Below the pieces are notes generated by a model that was not told the DNA's origin, did not search any database, and saw only the letters and a program-made list of their open reading frames with translations. Of a DNA stretch of 22,005 nt, positions 1 to 11,109 are shown piece after piece. Within the stretch, counting starts at the first letter, position 1, and every line of letters starts with the position of its first letter. The translations under genes were made by a program, and so were the position numbers. The stretch comes from Botryllus schlosseri. Its lineage: Eukaryota; Chordata; Ascidiacea; Stolidobranchia; Styelidae. The stretch is taken from the NCBI GenBank assembly GCA_000444245.1, contig ATSW01063533.1, positions 1 through 22,005 of the forward strand, read 5' to 3'.

Positions 1-3000
1 AGAGCCAGTATTCATTTTCTTCGAATTCGCATACAAGATAGATATTTCAACTTTTCCTTGTTCATAATGTTGTCACATCATATAGAGCAGAGGCTTCAAA
101 TTCAAATGTGGTCGCAGGTCAATTTCCGGATTTTTGACGACGCAGCAAGATAGGGATATTCAATGTATAATTTCCATGTAGGCCTCATTTGACGGGAGCT
201 TGCAGACAGGCATTCCACAAACATCTCGAGAATGTAATTTACTATTTTATTATTCACGTTTGACACGAAAAAAATCACAGTTTTGAATAGTTCAATAAAA
301 TTATTTTTGTGCTGGGCATAATTTGTTAAAATAATGAGTTATAGAGATGATGCAATAGGATGCATCATGAAATCATCAAACTCTGGGTTATACTATTTCA
401 GTTGGTGGACCTTTGACGTGTCACAGTTGTATTTAAAATCTACTGAAATTTGATCTGGTATCAGAGCATTTGAGCGGTGTAGCCTAATCCGGGTTTTGAT
501 ATAGTCGTGATAAGTAGGCTGTTGCTACTGTCATTACCAAAGTCAAATTAATTAAGAATTAGATGTTGGCTTCGATTATTATTGGAACATATCAACAACT
601 TTAGCCATAGTAATAGCATTGTTTCTTAGCCTTAGCGATCGCACACTTCATGCTACTCATAAGATTTCTAGCAGCCCAAAATTTATTTTCAACACAATTT
701 CTGATGGTACCTATATTAAAATCAGATAGTCAATTCACATAAAATTTCGCATAGCACGAGAACCACAGCATATAGGTCTAATTCCACGATGCATATCGTA
801 CCACAAAAGGGTCTACGGGCCCTGTTCAAGAACCCCTGGGATAGAATAGAGCACAAAATCTTCTTTTAGAACTTTTTACTTCATTTTGAAGTGAATTTTA
901 CAAGCCTGGTAAATGGCTAATTGTACAGCAGTAGAAATTCAAGTCGTTGCAACTATTTAAACTCCGGTGCAAACAATATGTACTTTGACCACCAACTATG
1001 ATTAAACGCTAAGAATGCCTACGCAACACCTCAACCAAATCTACTTTTTCAAACTTATTATTTGTATACTTTCCAGAAGTGCATTATCTACTTCCATTTC
1101 GAGTAGATCTAACGCAACTTTAAAGTTGTTACCTCTAGGAGTGTATAAATCTATAACATTACATCTACTTCAGTTCAAAAGATGATTACTTTCACAGCCT
1201 TTGGTTCCATGAAGTGTATTCAATGTTTTATACCTTTTGACTTTTTCCTGAGGATGACGCAGCACCGATTTTACAGCAACGCTTGTTTCATGTGGCAGTA
1301 GTTCTTCCGAACGTTTTTGGTTCCAGTCATCAAGACATACTTTGTACAGTGTTCTTGACGTTGTTGAACACTATCAATTGAAGACATTGCCGATCTAAAT
1401 AATCAAAGATATTATAATGTTTGTAGTGAAGCCATTTGTCAAGAAGCCAAGCCAGGAATCTAGAATATCCTGTAAAAAAAAGACAATGAAGTTGAAGCTG
1501 GACCATTCGCACATTCTACTCACTACAATGACTAATCAGTAGGGCTGAGCACATTGGTATGGTTACTCAAATCTCGAACGAGTATCAATTCTTATGATTC
1601 GAGCCAAGTATGTGACTATTTTCAAGACAGCCTACTGAAATTACACTCTCTGTGCCACTATAACAATGCAGTTTATAATAAAATTATAGTTCCACCCAGC
1701 ACGTTTTAGCAGCCCGATTGCGAACCACCGTCAATTGTATATTTCCGCATCATCGATGGCCCTTTTTTCAGGGTAATAAATTGCTAAATAATGAAATATC
1801 ATAAATCATCATATATAGTTCGTAACTTCAACTTACATAATTTAACATCTTGATCCATGAACAGTGCACCACTGCGGCGCCTTCCTCTGAAGTTTAGAAC
1901 TACATAACATTGCCTATTCAATATCAAGTCTCCTGGTAGAAATGAAGTAACTTTGTATACACAAACACAGATATGTCCCATCCATATATAGTAAGAATCC
2001 ATTGATAATAAGGTTGTGTTTTCTTATCGACGGCAAGATGACCATGAGCAATCAGCCTTCCTTAGGGCCCTTCCATAGCCTACTTTTTTGATACTGCTGC
2101 AATTTAGGCAATGTTTCCATGTATATATACTAATATCGAAAGTTATAATTAAGCAAGTAAAGTATGCACGGAGGCCGTGCCAACATTGCGGTAACATTGC
2201 CAACAACCCGTCTGCACCAGGCCATGAACTTGTTAAGTTTATAGAGTTTATAATTGGTTTAGTGTTTGAGTATCCTTTGATTAGAGCGAGGTTAAAGATG
2301 GGCTAACAAACTATTATAATGTTGTTCCTAAAATACCCTAAATATAAACCAATATTGTCAAAAATTCTTACATGTTCACTGAAAGCCTCAATTATTTTAT
2401 TAACGCTATTATAGATGGTTATGGTTATATACTGTTGTGGACACAAAAATACGAAAATGGATGTTAATGTGATGCTACAATCTTCATGCATCCACAAATT
2501 CAGCAATCTCACATTCCATAAAGGAACATTCCACATTTCTATTAGCCTACATAACATTGCAAAATTCAGTATATACCGATATGTTATAAAATACCGGTAC
2601 ATTACTTTATGCGGCATCTGGTTTGCTGATTGGGTCCTGCAGTCCTAGGAAATCCTTGTAAAACTTTTTACAGGATGCACATGAAATGGCAAGTTATTGC
2701 TTGTGAGACATTATGGAACAGAGCACAATAAATCAGACTTCTATGATCAATACATTATCATATAGTATCAAATGTAGCCTACTACAAGAATTATCGGCTT
2801 GCATGAGTTACTGATTAGCAGCGGGTCGATCAATTCCGTCTGTAGGTGATATTACAGCCGTGTCACTATAATCATATAATCGAATTCATTATATCGCATC
2901 AGCAGTTCACGATGATCGAGACTATTGCTGTTTATTAAATATAGCACTCAAATACCAAGCTCCCTGCCCTTCCGGTACTCATGATAAAGACATCTCACAG

Positions 3001-3040
3001 TCCACGCTGTTAACGTTTCCAATTATGAACTAAACCCTTA
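1..3040. other. intergenic or intronic DNA without a supported gene
   Basis: About 3 kb of AT-rich sequence with only short open frames and no recognisable protein. Two minus-strand stretches look weakly exon-like: about 1409-1288, which follows a good polypyrimidine-AG acceptor (AG at about 1471-1470), and about 1180-1050. In both places more than one frame reads plausibly and no family is recognised, so they are not called as genes. They could be exons of a minus-strand gene starting near 3065. Confidence 0.5.
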
Positions 3041-3245
3041 CTGTGATAATTCGTCCCTCCGCCATTGCTACATACGGTGATCAAATTGAATTACACGCGC
3101 GGCGCATTCGCGACGCTCGCCAAATAGAAGAAGGCAGGCTTCTGGTTTTATGGTTGGATGAATCTGAAAGCAACAGGCGTGTTCGACTCCATTATCGAAA
3201 TAGCAGAGAGGATTGCTTACTGCGTTGTTCCGTGATTGGAATAGT
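3041..3245 (-). promoter_or_regulatory. candidate CpG-rich promoter and tiny first coding exon, minus strand
   Basis: This stretch is clearly richer in G+C and CpG than its surroundings (for example the cluster around 3096-3120). Read on the minus strand it has a CCAAT box at about 3239-3235. About 170 bases further on is an ATG at 3065-3063 in good context (G at -3, G at +4). Eight codons follow (MAEGRIIT), then a GTAAGG donor at 3041-3036. That is the layout of a housekeeping-type first exon. The downstream exons, which would lie left of 3036, are not identified, so the call is inference from composition and signals only. Confidence 0.28.
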
Positions 3246-3854
3246 CATCACAATCCCATCATGACGATTATCAAGTTCTGATGTCGGAATATTTCACATG
3301 CATTGCCCCTGATGTGGGCATTTTCGACCCAGTAATGTCACAATAAAATAAGCTACTGTGTCTCTGTATCGCACATTATATCGAGCCTCTTTAGCACTGT
3401 GCGACCGCAATGATCGACAGCCGGGCTTGTGAAGTTCCACGCGATGAGAAAGTCACACCATATCAACATTCACGGCTTCACTCCACTAGATTTCACTTGT
3501 ATCATGACTGTATTCAACACAACTTATTCAGCATTGACTGCAGAATAATGCACATTTGAGTTCATAGAAACGATTTCCCAGTAAGGACATCCAAATCAAC
3601 TCCTGTGTTGGTGGCATCCAGGCATCACACTATTATGACATCCACTGGAATGGTCATTGGTGACTGGCATAGGAGCACTCTTAAAGTTACTTCCTCTGGG
3701 GGTCTCTTGGAGTTACATAATTGGACGTCAATTTGTGACTTACTGAGCAAGTCCTCAGTCACAAAAAGTGGGACGTGGGACGACTGGGCACAATTGTGGA
3801 CGTACCCGTAAGTCCGTGGGAGATCGGGTGTTTGCTGGGATAGTAAATTATTCA
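3246..3854. other. no gene seen
   Basis: Short open frames exist on both strands here (for example 3605-3811 and 3625-3855), but they overlap in opposite directions and resemble nothing known. The right end may be the strongly diverged left part of the hAT copy that follows. Nothing else is visible. Confidence 0.5.
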
Positions 3855-4136
3855 CACTATTGGGATATTTCGACTGCCGCGGGACTGGTAGGCCTACTTA
3901 AAAATGCGATCAGAAACTGCTAATAGTGTGGAAAATTAATATGTTATAAATGCGAACCATTCGATAACACCAAACCGAGCTACAAAGTGGAGTTAACAAG
4001 ACTTTAACAGGAAACTGAGCATATAGTCAACACAATGACTTGGACTCGGACTCGAGTCGTAATAACTTGACTCGGACTCGGCCCTCTGCTCGCTGACTTG
4101 GACTCGGACTTGACTATAGGTGGTGAATTGAAAATG

Positions 4137-4632
4137 GCCCGAATATTTCAATGACTTCTTTACCTCTGAATCAAAAGCGCACAAGTACAACACACGCGCG
4201 TCCACGTCGTCCAAATATCATATGATCGACCGAAAAGATCATCGCTCCATCAAATATGCCGGACCTGATGTGTGGAACAGTATCCCGCCGGCCATCCGAC
4301 AGTCGACGAGCATGTCCACATTCAAGTCGAAATACAAGCAATTACTACTAAATAAATACAGTCCATCCTCAAGATTACCGGACCACGACTGACCTATCGA
4401 TCTCGCTTCCCATGACATGCCGCCCTATCTCTTGTCGCTTCCTTTTTCTATACTATCTTCTTTACTTTCATTCAGTGTGCATGCCTCCTCTTTACATCGC
4501 CTAGGCCACGGTGGGTGTCTGATTCCATAGACAACTCCTAGTCGCTTCGACATCTTCCTTTCTTTTCATTGTATCGCATTTGTTGTGGTGTATTGAACTG
4601 ATAAAATTGCTAATAAACCAATGATGATGATG
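4137..4632 (+). mobile_element. 5'-truncated non-LTR retrotransposon (LINE), 3' end
   Basis: The insert carries the last 83 codons of a LINE reverse-transcriptase protein, about 230 bases of 3' untranslated sequence and a terminal ATGATGATGATG run at 4620-4632. Truncation at the 5' end and a short simple-sequence 3' tail are typical of target-primed reverse transcription. The insertion lies inside hAT copy A; at most an ATG is duplicated at the junctions. Two older relatives lie on the minus strand at 14548-14982 and 11789-11920. Of the three, this copy has the only intact reading frame. Confidence 0.85.
4141..4392 (+). CDS. LINE reverse transcriptase, C-terminal fragment
   Basis: This is an uninterrupted frame of 83 codons ending in TGA at 4390-4392. 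It begins at the truncation point of the element and so has no start codon. The motifs are those seen just before the C-terminus of many non-LTR reverse transcriptases: FFTSESKAHKYNTR at residues 6-19, SIKYAGPDVWNSIPPAIRQS at about 36-55, and STFKSKYKQLLL at about 58-69. The polymerase domain itself, with its catalytic aspartates, is not present, so the fragment has no activity of its own. The absence of stops suggests a fairly young insertion. The exact LINE clade cannot be told from this tail; CR1/L2/jockey-like groups are candidates. Confidence 0.75.
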   Translation, partial: EYFNDFFTSESKAHKYNTRASTSSKYHMIDRKDHRSIKYAGPDVWNSIPPAIRQSTSMSTFKSKYKQLLLNKYSPSSRLPDHD

Positions 4633-4714
4633 ACTTGACTCGAGTCAAACCTATGAAATTGATATTGCCTTGTGACTCGGAGTCTGGTGAGTTGGTTACA
4701 ACCCTGGTTCGCAC

Positions 4715-5514
4715 CGGGACACCCCTAGCAAGCTATTCGATCAGTGGCTGGGTTGGTTATTAGCACATTCGAATAAACCCTGAATTTTATGATTTGGCAG
4801 TTATGGCGGTTATTTTATTCGACTAAACATGGGTTTGTGTCATTATATCCCGGATAAAAGTGATTGGGATTAATCAATTTGAAGCTACTTTCAATCTGGT
4901 CAGGTCACTGAAAATAATACGAGAATCCCCCTCAGAAATTGGGAACGGATGGCATTCTTACGAACTTTATTACACTATTAAGTATTGAAGGCGCGCACCA
5001 GTCGAGTTAAAAACAACTTTTTTTGAGGGAGGGGGAGGGATTTTCTATGTTAACCGAGTAAAATGTATAGTATAAACTGTTGGAAATTCGATATCAAAGG
5101 TTACTATGGCTGTATGACTGTCAGGTCCCAGTTTTACAGCTACTTTATGTAAATTTGAATGAAATATGGGATCTGGGTGTTTCTGGGATTATTTGGCCTT
5201 AGCATCTGGGTTTTTCCGAAATATCCCAGTGGATTCCCTGAAGCAAACTAGTACTGAGATCTCTGACATCGCCGACATCTGTGACATTGCCAATTTATTT
5301 CCACCCCAATGCAACTGCAGTCCATTTACATTTTCATTTCGCAAAGATTCGATCGTGGTTTGTCGCTTCGATACGATACGTGGTGCTCACTTAGTCACTG
5401 TAATTACATACTCACTGCTAAACTTTGATCTTTATTTTAAAACGTAGCATGACAGTGGACACGGTACTGGTATTTACTTTTAATTTACCATACAGTGTTT
5501 TTTCAAATTTTCGC
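4715..5514. other. no gene seen
   Basis: This is AT-rich DNA with only short frames, the longest being about 90 codons at 5166-5447. That frame has no recognisable motif and no splice-site support. A polypurine patch (about 5025-5040) is the only notable feature. Confidence 0.5.
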
Positions 5515-6053
5515 AGCCAGAGAGAGAGAGTCTTTATTTTCATCCAACCAAAATACATAACACCAGTAGTGGTGGTACAGAAAATATGCATGCACAGTAT
5601 TCGATATTAGATGGGAATGATCGATAAGACCATGAAGGTCATCTAATCTGATCACACCAGCATCAAACAGGTACACTTGACTCTAAACAGTCCTGGGCCA
5701 GAGAATTGCCCATTCAGTTCCAACCAAAAATGCAAATACACGGAAAAATATAAACCATTGCAGAACCAGACTATAGCGAAAGGATCATGACTCAGGTGAT
5801 CATCAAGTAAGCTACAGCTTCAGTGGACAGTTACTGCATCATGGAAACTTGAAACCAAACGACACACTCGCAACTTTGATAGGAACTCTCGCAGTAACAC
5901 ACTAACACTATATGTAGCGAATTGGCCAAAACGACGCCTGGGCTCTAGGCACGAGTTATCAAGATGAGGAATAAATGATTTGACTGCATTCAACAGTGTA
6001 CAGTATTTATAGTTAGTTGGTAAAAAGCTAACACTCAAATAATGCTTGAACAA
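5515..6053 (-). other. possible 3' end of a minus-strand transcript or retroelement
   Basis: On the minus strand an AATAAA polyadenylation signal lies at 5538-5533 and is followed at once by a (CT)n run (5530-5518). This is a common layout at the 3' ends of genes and of some non-LTR elements. A 77-codon minus-strand frame (6053-5820) lies upstream but matches nothing I recognise. It may be the remains of a repeat tail or simply chance. Confidence 0.25.
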
Positions 6054-6660
6054 CTTTAGAAGTGCGTGTGATACTGAGGAATATATATTATATGCTAATA
6101 ATGAATGGAATATGACCTATAACATAAAACGTGATGAGGAGGTCAGGATGGATCATGAATTTACCTTACGGACAGAGACAGAGGGACTTTTATTGAACTA
6201 TAATTGTAATCGAAATAATACAATGCATTTTGTAGCAATGCGATCCTTGGGAGCCAGAATGGAATTGGTGGCAACGTCACGCAGGATTTATTTCAAAAAA
6301 TGAACCGAGATTCCATATAGGCTTGGGAGTGACCCCCCTCAGATCTTTGAGTGTAAAAGTTATGCTATAGGTTGGAAACTTTCTTCTATCGAAAAATTAT
6401 TTGTAGACAAAGTAAAATGCAAAGATGGCTTTATGCCGAATGATGATAGGAAGCGAAGAAAGTTGGGACATTAACAGAATGTAAGGAAAATAACAGAAGA
6501 ACTGGACACAGAAAATAAAAGATTTCAACTATATGAAGTCTGAAAGTGTGCTTTTTCCAAATGTGAAAATTACAGGGTCAGGTTTATAAAATTGTGTTGA
6601 GTTGCTTTGAATATTCTGTATTTGCAATTTGCCTGTGCTCTATCTGAAAACCTTATAATG
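6054..6660. other. upstream region of the BCKDHB copy, no gene seen
   Basis: The stretch holds an 85-codon frame at 6046-6303 with no recognisable family or motif, in AT-rich sequence. No TATA box or repeat boundary stands out. If the acceptor at 6677-6678 is real, this stretch would be part of a 5' UTR intron. Confidence 0.4.
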
Positions 6661-6678
6661 CCTCTATTTTCTTCACAG
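6661..6678 (+). promoter_or_regulatory. candidate 3' splice site just upstream of BCKDHB
   Basis: A pyrimidine-rich tract ends in CACAG at 6674-6678, and the BCKDHB start codon follows 52 bases later. It would fit an intron in the 5' UTR, leaving the coding part in a single exon. No donor is assigned, and chance occurrence is possible. Confidence 0.35.
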
Positions 6679-6730
6679 TACCGAATCATTATAATTGTTG
6701 AGAAAGTTCTATTGTATAGTCGAAAAGAAT

Positions 6731-7848
6731 ATGTTGTCGAGGTTGATTTCAAAGACTAATCTCGCCTCAAATGCCGCAGGCGTGTACCGCCTGGCAGCAA
6801 TCGGCCATAAAATCCAGCAAAGATCCATTCACTTCGCGTTCGAGCCTGACCAACCTGTCACAAAATACGGCGAAACCCGCAACATGAATTTGCTGCAATC
6901 TCTAACAAGCGCCATGGATATTACATTGGAAAATGATCCGACCGCATTGGTTTTCGGAGAGGACGTCGCGTTCGGGGGTGTTTTTCGCTGCACTGTCGGT
7001 CTTAGGGATAAGTACGGCAGCGACAGAGTCTTCAACACTCCGTTATGCGAACAAGGAATTGATTCGCGATCGGCGCTGCAAGTGCCGGCGCCACCACCAT
7101 CGCAGAAATCCAATTTGCAGACTATATATTCCCAGCGTTTGATCAGATCGTCAATGAAGCCGCTAAATTTCGTTATCGATCCGGAGGACTGTTTGACTGT
7201 GGTAAGCTCACAATCCGTGCCCCATGCAGCGCAGTGGGTCACGGCGCCTTGTATCATTCCCAATCTCCAGAAGCGTATTTCGCGCACACTCCCGGCATAA
7301 AGGTTGTAATGCCGCGAAATTGTATTCAAGCCAAAGGACTACTGTTATCTTGCATACAAGACCCGAATCCTTGCCTGTTTTTGGAGCCTAAGGTACTGTA
7401 CCGGTCTGCGGAAGAGGAAGTGCCTGTGGGAGAATACTTGTTACCGTTAGGTAAAGCAGATGTAGTGTTTGAAGGAAACGATGTAACGCTCGTGGGTTAC
7501 GGAACGCAAGTACACGTTTTAAAAGAAGTCCGGAAACTAGCGATGGAAGAACTCGGCGTGTCATGCGAAGTCATTGATTTAGCCACGATTTTACCTTGGG
7601 ACTCCGACACGGTTTGTAAATCGGTGGAAAAAACAGGACGTTTGCTTGTGTCGCACGAGGCGCCTTTGACGGGAGGTTTTGCGGCGGAAATAGCGGCCAA
7701 AGTACAGCGGGAATGTTTTCTGAATTTGGAGTGTCCCATCGAACGGGTATGTGGATACGATACTCCTTTCCCGCATATATTCGAACCTTTCTACATACCG
7801 GATAAATGGAAATGTATCTCCGCTATCAAGAGAATGATGAATTATTAA
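6731..7848 (+). CDS. BCKDHB: 2-oxoisovalerate dehydrogenase subunit beta, mitochondrial (intronless, one frameshift)
   Basis: This is the E1 beta subunit of the mitochondrial branched-chain 2-oxoacid dehydrogenase complex. With E1 alpha it forms the thiamine-diphosphate-dependent tetramer that decarboxylates the keto acids of Leu, Ile and Val. The ATG at 6731 opens a presequence of about 38 residues rich in Ser, Arg, Lys and Ala with no acidic residue, as expected for mitochondrial import. Family motifs follow in order: [99 protein letters not shown] and the C-terminal MMNY. Total length, about 371 residues, fits the family (human precursor 392). The first 110 codons (6731-7060) and the last 261 plus stop (7063-7848) are in different frames; comparison with relatives implies about 4 bases lost next to 7061, in the VG of GIVGF. 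No introns interrupt the CDS, whereas animal BCKDHB genes are normally split. No poly(A) tract follows. It is a retrocopy, or a real intronless gene with a sequence error. Confidence 0.93.
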
Positions 7849-8507
7849 TCGTTGTTGCTTGTAAGACTCACTTTTTCGCCATTTCTTGGCGTCCGTTCGG
7901 GTTGTTGAAAATTAACTTTTTTTCCAAATTCCGCAGATTCACTTATTTAATTGTTAGGTTGTCAAAAATGCTGTAGCCTACACCAAATTCGACTCGATTC
8001 CAACTGGTAGAGGGGAACACGCAGGAGTGTGAAAATTTTGAATTTATGTCAACAATTTTTAGAAAAATTCAATTTTTCTGTCAAAGTGTCAACCCCATGA
8101 AATTATTAAGTTGTCTATAGGAACGATGCTTGACAATTTTTGCTCACTTTCTAGCGGTAAATTCAACTCTTGTGCGTTCACATATGCACCAGTTGGAATC
8201 GATCTAAAATTAGTGTGCAGCGTTTTTTTAGGCAACCTAACAATTTATTCAGTGAATCCACGGTATGCAGAAAAAATGGTTATTTTTGAACAACCCTAGC
8301 GTCAGTGCTCCAATGGTGGTGGAGCAGAGGAGTATATTTCCAGCGTAGTATTTGGTTTTTCCCCTACCTGAATATCCGTGAAATTGCACGCAATTTTTCC
8401 AGTCTGTTAAGATTGATGTAAAAGGCTGATAAACATCACTCGAAACCCATTGTTGTGAAGAAGAGTCCCTTGCTGCTCACCAACGCTTATTAGTAATCAT
8501 TGTTGAT
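7849..8507. other. 3' flank of BCKDHB, no gene seen
   Basis: This is AT-rich sequence with a short 62-codon frame at 8111-8299 that has no recognisable motif. I see no AATAAA signal shortly after the stop codon and no poly(A) run that would mark the end of a processed retrocopy. Confidence 0.45.
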
Positions 8508-9040
8508 CAGAGGTGGTCAACAACGAAATACTTCTACTTTTCGAAGCACTTCAAGTAGATTCTAGACTACTTTTTGGCAAAGCTGAGCCTAGGATACCGT
8601 ACTTACTTTTTTACTTGTAAATCGCTACTTTTTGAGAAGAAATTAAAAGCATCACTTCAACTTCTATTGACGATGAATAAGTTACCCCCTCTGTTGTTAT
8701 TGATGCTGAAAGAGAAGTAACGTCATAAATTTCTACTCGATAACCTGTGGAACTACTGATTTTCGAGATAAATCAAAACGGTTGCAAGCAGAAGTAGAAA
8801 ATGAAGGTGTGATATGAGCCTACTTTAGTAACTAATTTCAACAAGCAGATTTGTTACAAGTGATTTGTGGTACAGAACTTCAGAATAATCAGAATAATCG
8901 CATGTGACGTCTTTAAGAATTGCTAGACGTACGTAATTTTACCCAAAATAAATGTCAAGTAGAAGAGCAAACAGTAAAAAAGGCTAATACTACTTGAGTA
9001 CTCTGAAGAAGAACGAGTGATATGTTACTGGCCACCTTTG
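8508..9040. mobile_element. hAT-like non-autonomous DNA element (second family)
   Basis: The ends form an imperfect terminal inverted repeat: CAGAGGTGGTCAACAAC at 8508-8524 against CAAAGGTGGCCAGTAAC read inward from 9040, 13 of 17 matching. Both subterminal regions carry short repeats of the kind CTTCTACTTTT / CAAGTAGAT. A start of CAGAGGTGG is typical of hAT superfamily elements. No 8-bp target duplication is preserved and no transposase is present, so it is an old, miniature-type copy. Similar ACTTCTACTT-like words around 1035-1100 might be remnants of a relative. Confidence 0.5.
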
Positions 9041-11109
9041 CTAATTGGAATTGTTTTCTGAATCAAAAAAATGTCCTCCATCTAAATGTGATTCTTCACA
9101 AAATTTTCCAGTCAGTCCGTATAGCAATGATACTACTACTCCACCCCATTTCAAGGTGACAGTTAGCTACTTCAATATTTACCCATGTAATTTGGGGAAT
9201 AACGCCAGCATTGGGGATCAGAATAGCATAGCCCTAATCGTCTAAAAAAGACTTCTCGAATTGCTGTCTTGTTGCTGTGTCTCCACACAGTTTAAGAAGA
9301 CCGGTATGCTCTAATTTAAAAACTTGCAGCCATTGAATTTTCAATGTGAATTCTGCAAGGGCAAAATCAGCTCCCTGCCACGTCTTGCTTTGCGGTGTTG
9401 AATTATGTTCACCCTACTTATTGCTGCCTTCACAATGGCCATTTGATTATGAACACATTCTAGCTGGTTCCATACTCCTAATACACATACAGTTGCCAAC
9501 TCATTGCATATCATGTCTGCTATCTGCGTAAAAAAGCCGAAACCATGTTATAGAATTGTTAGCTATCGTCTGAAATTAGCAGTTTTCGCCAAACATTCAG
9601 TGACTTTGCATTTATTTGCTATTTGCACTCCAGTTGGAATTTTTTTAAATGTTCAAGCGTACTCTGGGCAAAATCTCAATTATACTAGGATAATTTGAAG
9701 TTTGGTATTCATCTACATCCCGTGCCGAACCACGTTTCTGTTGCAGTCCGGACATTGCTCACCAGTGGTGGGCTATAAAACAATGCCGTCTGTCCCTCTG
9801 TTGCACAATTTCTACCTTACGTTTTAAGGCATGTTCGGATTTGTGATGATGTTTACCGAGTCCCCTTTTGCACACCATTCTTGACTATACCTATTGAAAA
9901 TCCCACATTAAATCGAAATTCGGCTCACTGTGGTAAATTTTATGAATTCATGGTCGGCTGTTGGCAAACTTACATGCAGAGTAAAAATGCTGCTTTTCAC
10001 TCTGATCAAAATGTCTGCCACGGTCCAAGGTGACACAAAGCACCGCACTGGTGGAGACCGGTAACCAATTACCTATACCAAAGCATGTGGTAATATGGTA
10101 TTCATCTGTGGTGCTTGGCCATTAGTAAATATTGCTATTTCATCTCTTACTTTAATACAATGAATGTTCCACAAACTGTGTTATGCCAAACCTTTAATTA
10201 CGTTTTCCGAATGGAGCAGAGGTGTGCAACCTTTTCATAAAGCAAACCGTATGTAAATAATGGGATGAGACTGCAGACCGCATATAGGTTTTCCAGTACA
10301 AATTCCATTATCAGGAATTGGTGTCTGTGATGGCAAGACCTATCAGTAAAAATAGATATCAAAGTACACGCGAGATACCTATCGTGAGTAGCTGAAGATC
10401 GTTGAATAAATTTTGTCAAAAATATTCATGTTAACGTCTGCGTGAAGGCATAATGCTATGATTGCAGCGTTTTTGAACCCTTTCTTGGCGCACTTGAGCT
10501 TGGTTGAAACTTACCGGCTAAATCAGAAGCCCATTGCATTTATCGCACACCAATAAAAATCGAAATCTATTTGTGGGCCAATGTTTGCACAAATGTAGCC
10601 TACTCCGGGCTAGTGTCTTTGCTGACCTATTTCATAGCTGCAGTCCAAATCAAGTCCAAACTTTTTGGATCATAGCACCTGTTATGTTCAAGACTCAATT
10701 GCCGGATAAGCTATTCAAGAATGTTGTTCTCGCATGGTTTGAAAAATTCAATGCATTATTCTAGTTACCTCTGAATCGTTGTTTCGGTATGTAATGTAAT
10801 CACAAGGTGATAGGAAGCCAGAACACAACTGCTTCTTGTTTAATTACATATTCTATGCTTTGATGTGGTAGTCTCATTTACTTTATTCAAGACATTGACA
10901 TTGGCTTACAAGGTTTTCTTTATCGGCTTGATTACTTTTGAAAGCCGTATTTCATGGCTTTCAAAATATATTCCATCATCAATTGATCATGCTTTAAATG
11001 TGCTGTATGATTGTGATTTTGACTCTGTGAACAAATTTATTTTGTCTCTCCGTAGTTTCATAGTTATGTCTACTTGAAATTTTGAATAAACCACCCATAC
11101 CATCAAAAG
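9041..11109. other. intergenic DNA before the gamma-glutamyltransferase-like gene
   Basis: About 2 kb with several 60-76 codon frames, none with recognisable motifs, codon bias or splice signals. No confident repeat boundary is visible. The sequence just before 11110 must hold the 5' UTR and possibly the promoter of the next gene, but no TATA box or CpG cluster marks it. Confidence 0.45.

Larger units (their letters stand above)
3855..4706 (+). mobile_element. degenerate hAT-type element, copy A, interrupted by a LINE
   Basis: The sequence aligns with the interior and right end of the GACTCGAGTC-rich elements at 12943, 13904, 16435 and 18686. It shares the block around 3860-4010, the GACTTGGACTCGG arrays (about 4037-4110), the GGTGGTGAATTG block (4120-4130) and the terminal inverted repeat TTACAACCCTG ending at 4706. 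It is closest to copy B at 12943. The left terminus CAGGGTT is not recognisable, so the start is approximate. A LINE 3' end (4137-4632) sits inside, between the AAAATG and ACTTGACTCG that are adjacent in the other copies. No transposase is encoded. Confidence 0.75.

Noticed and set aside
2088-2306. + strand frame with CQHCG and a hydrophobic C-terminal half
   Set aside because: It looks somewhat protein-like from about 2163 onward, but no family, splice site or start fits; kept out of the feature list.
6829-7329. 166-codon minus-strand open frame
   Set aside because: It is antisense to the clearly coding BCKDHB sequence and is explained by its codon usage.
9762-10050. Possible CAGTGGTGGGC...CACTG terminal inverted repeat
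   Set aside because: The ends match only over a few bases and no flanking duplication is visible.
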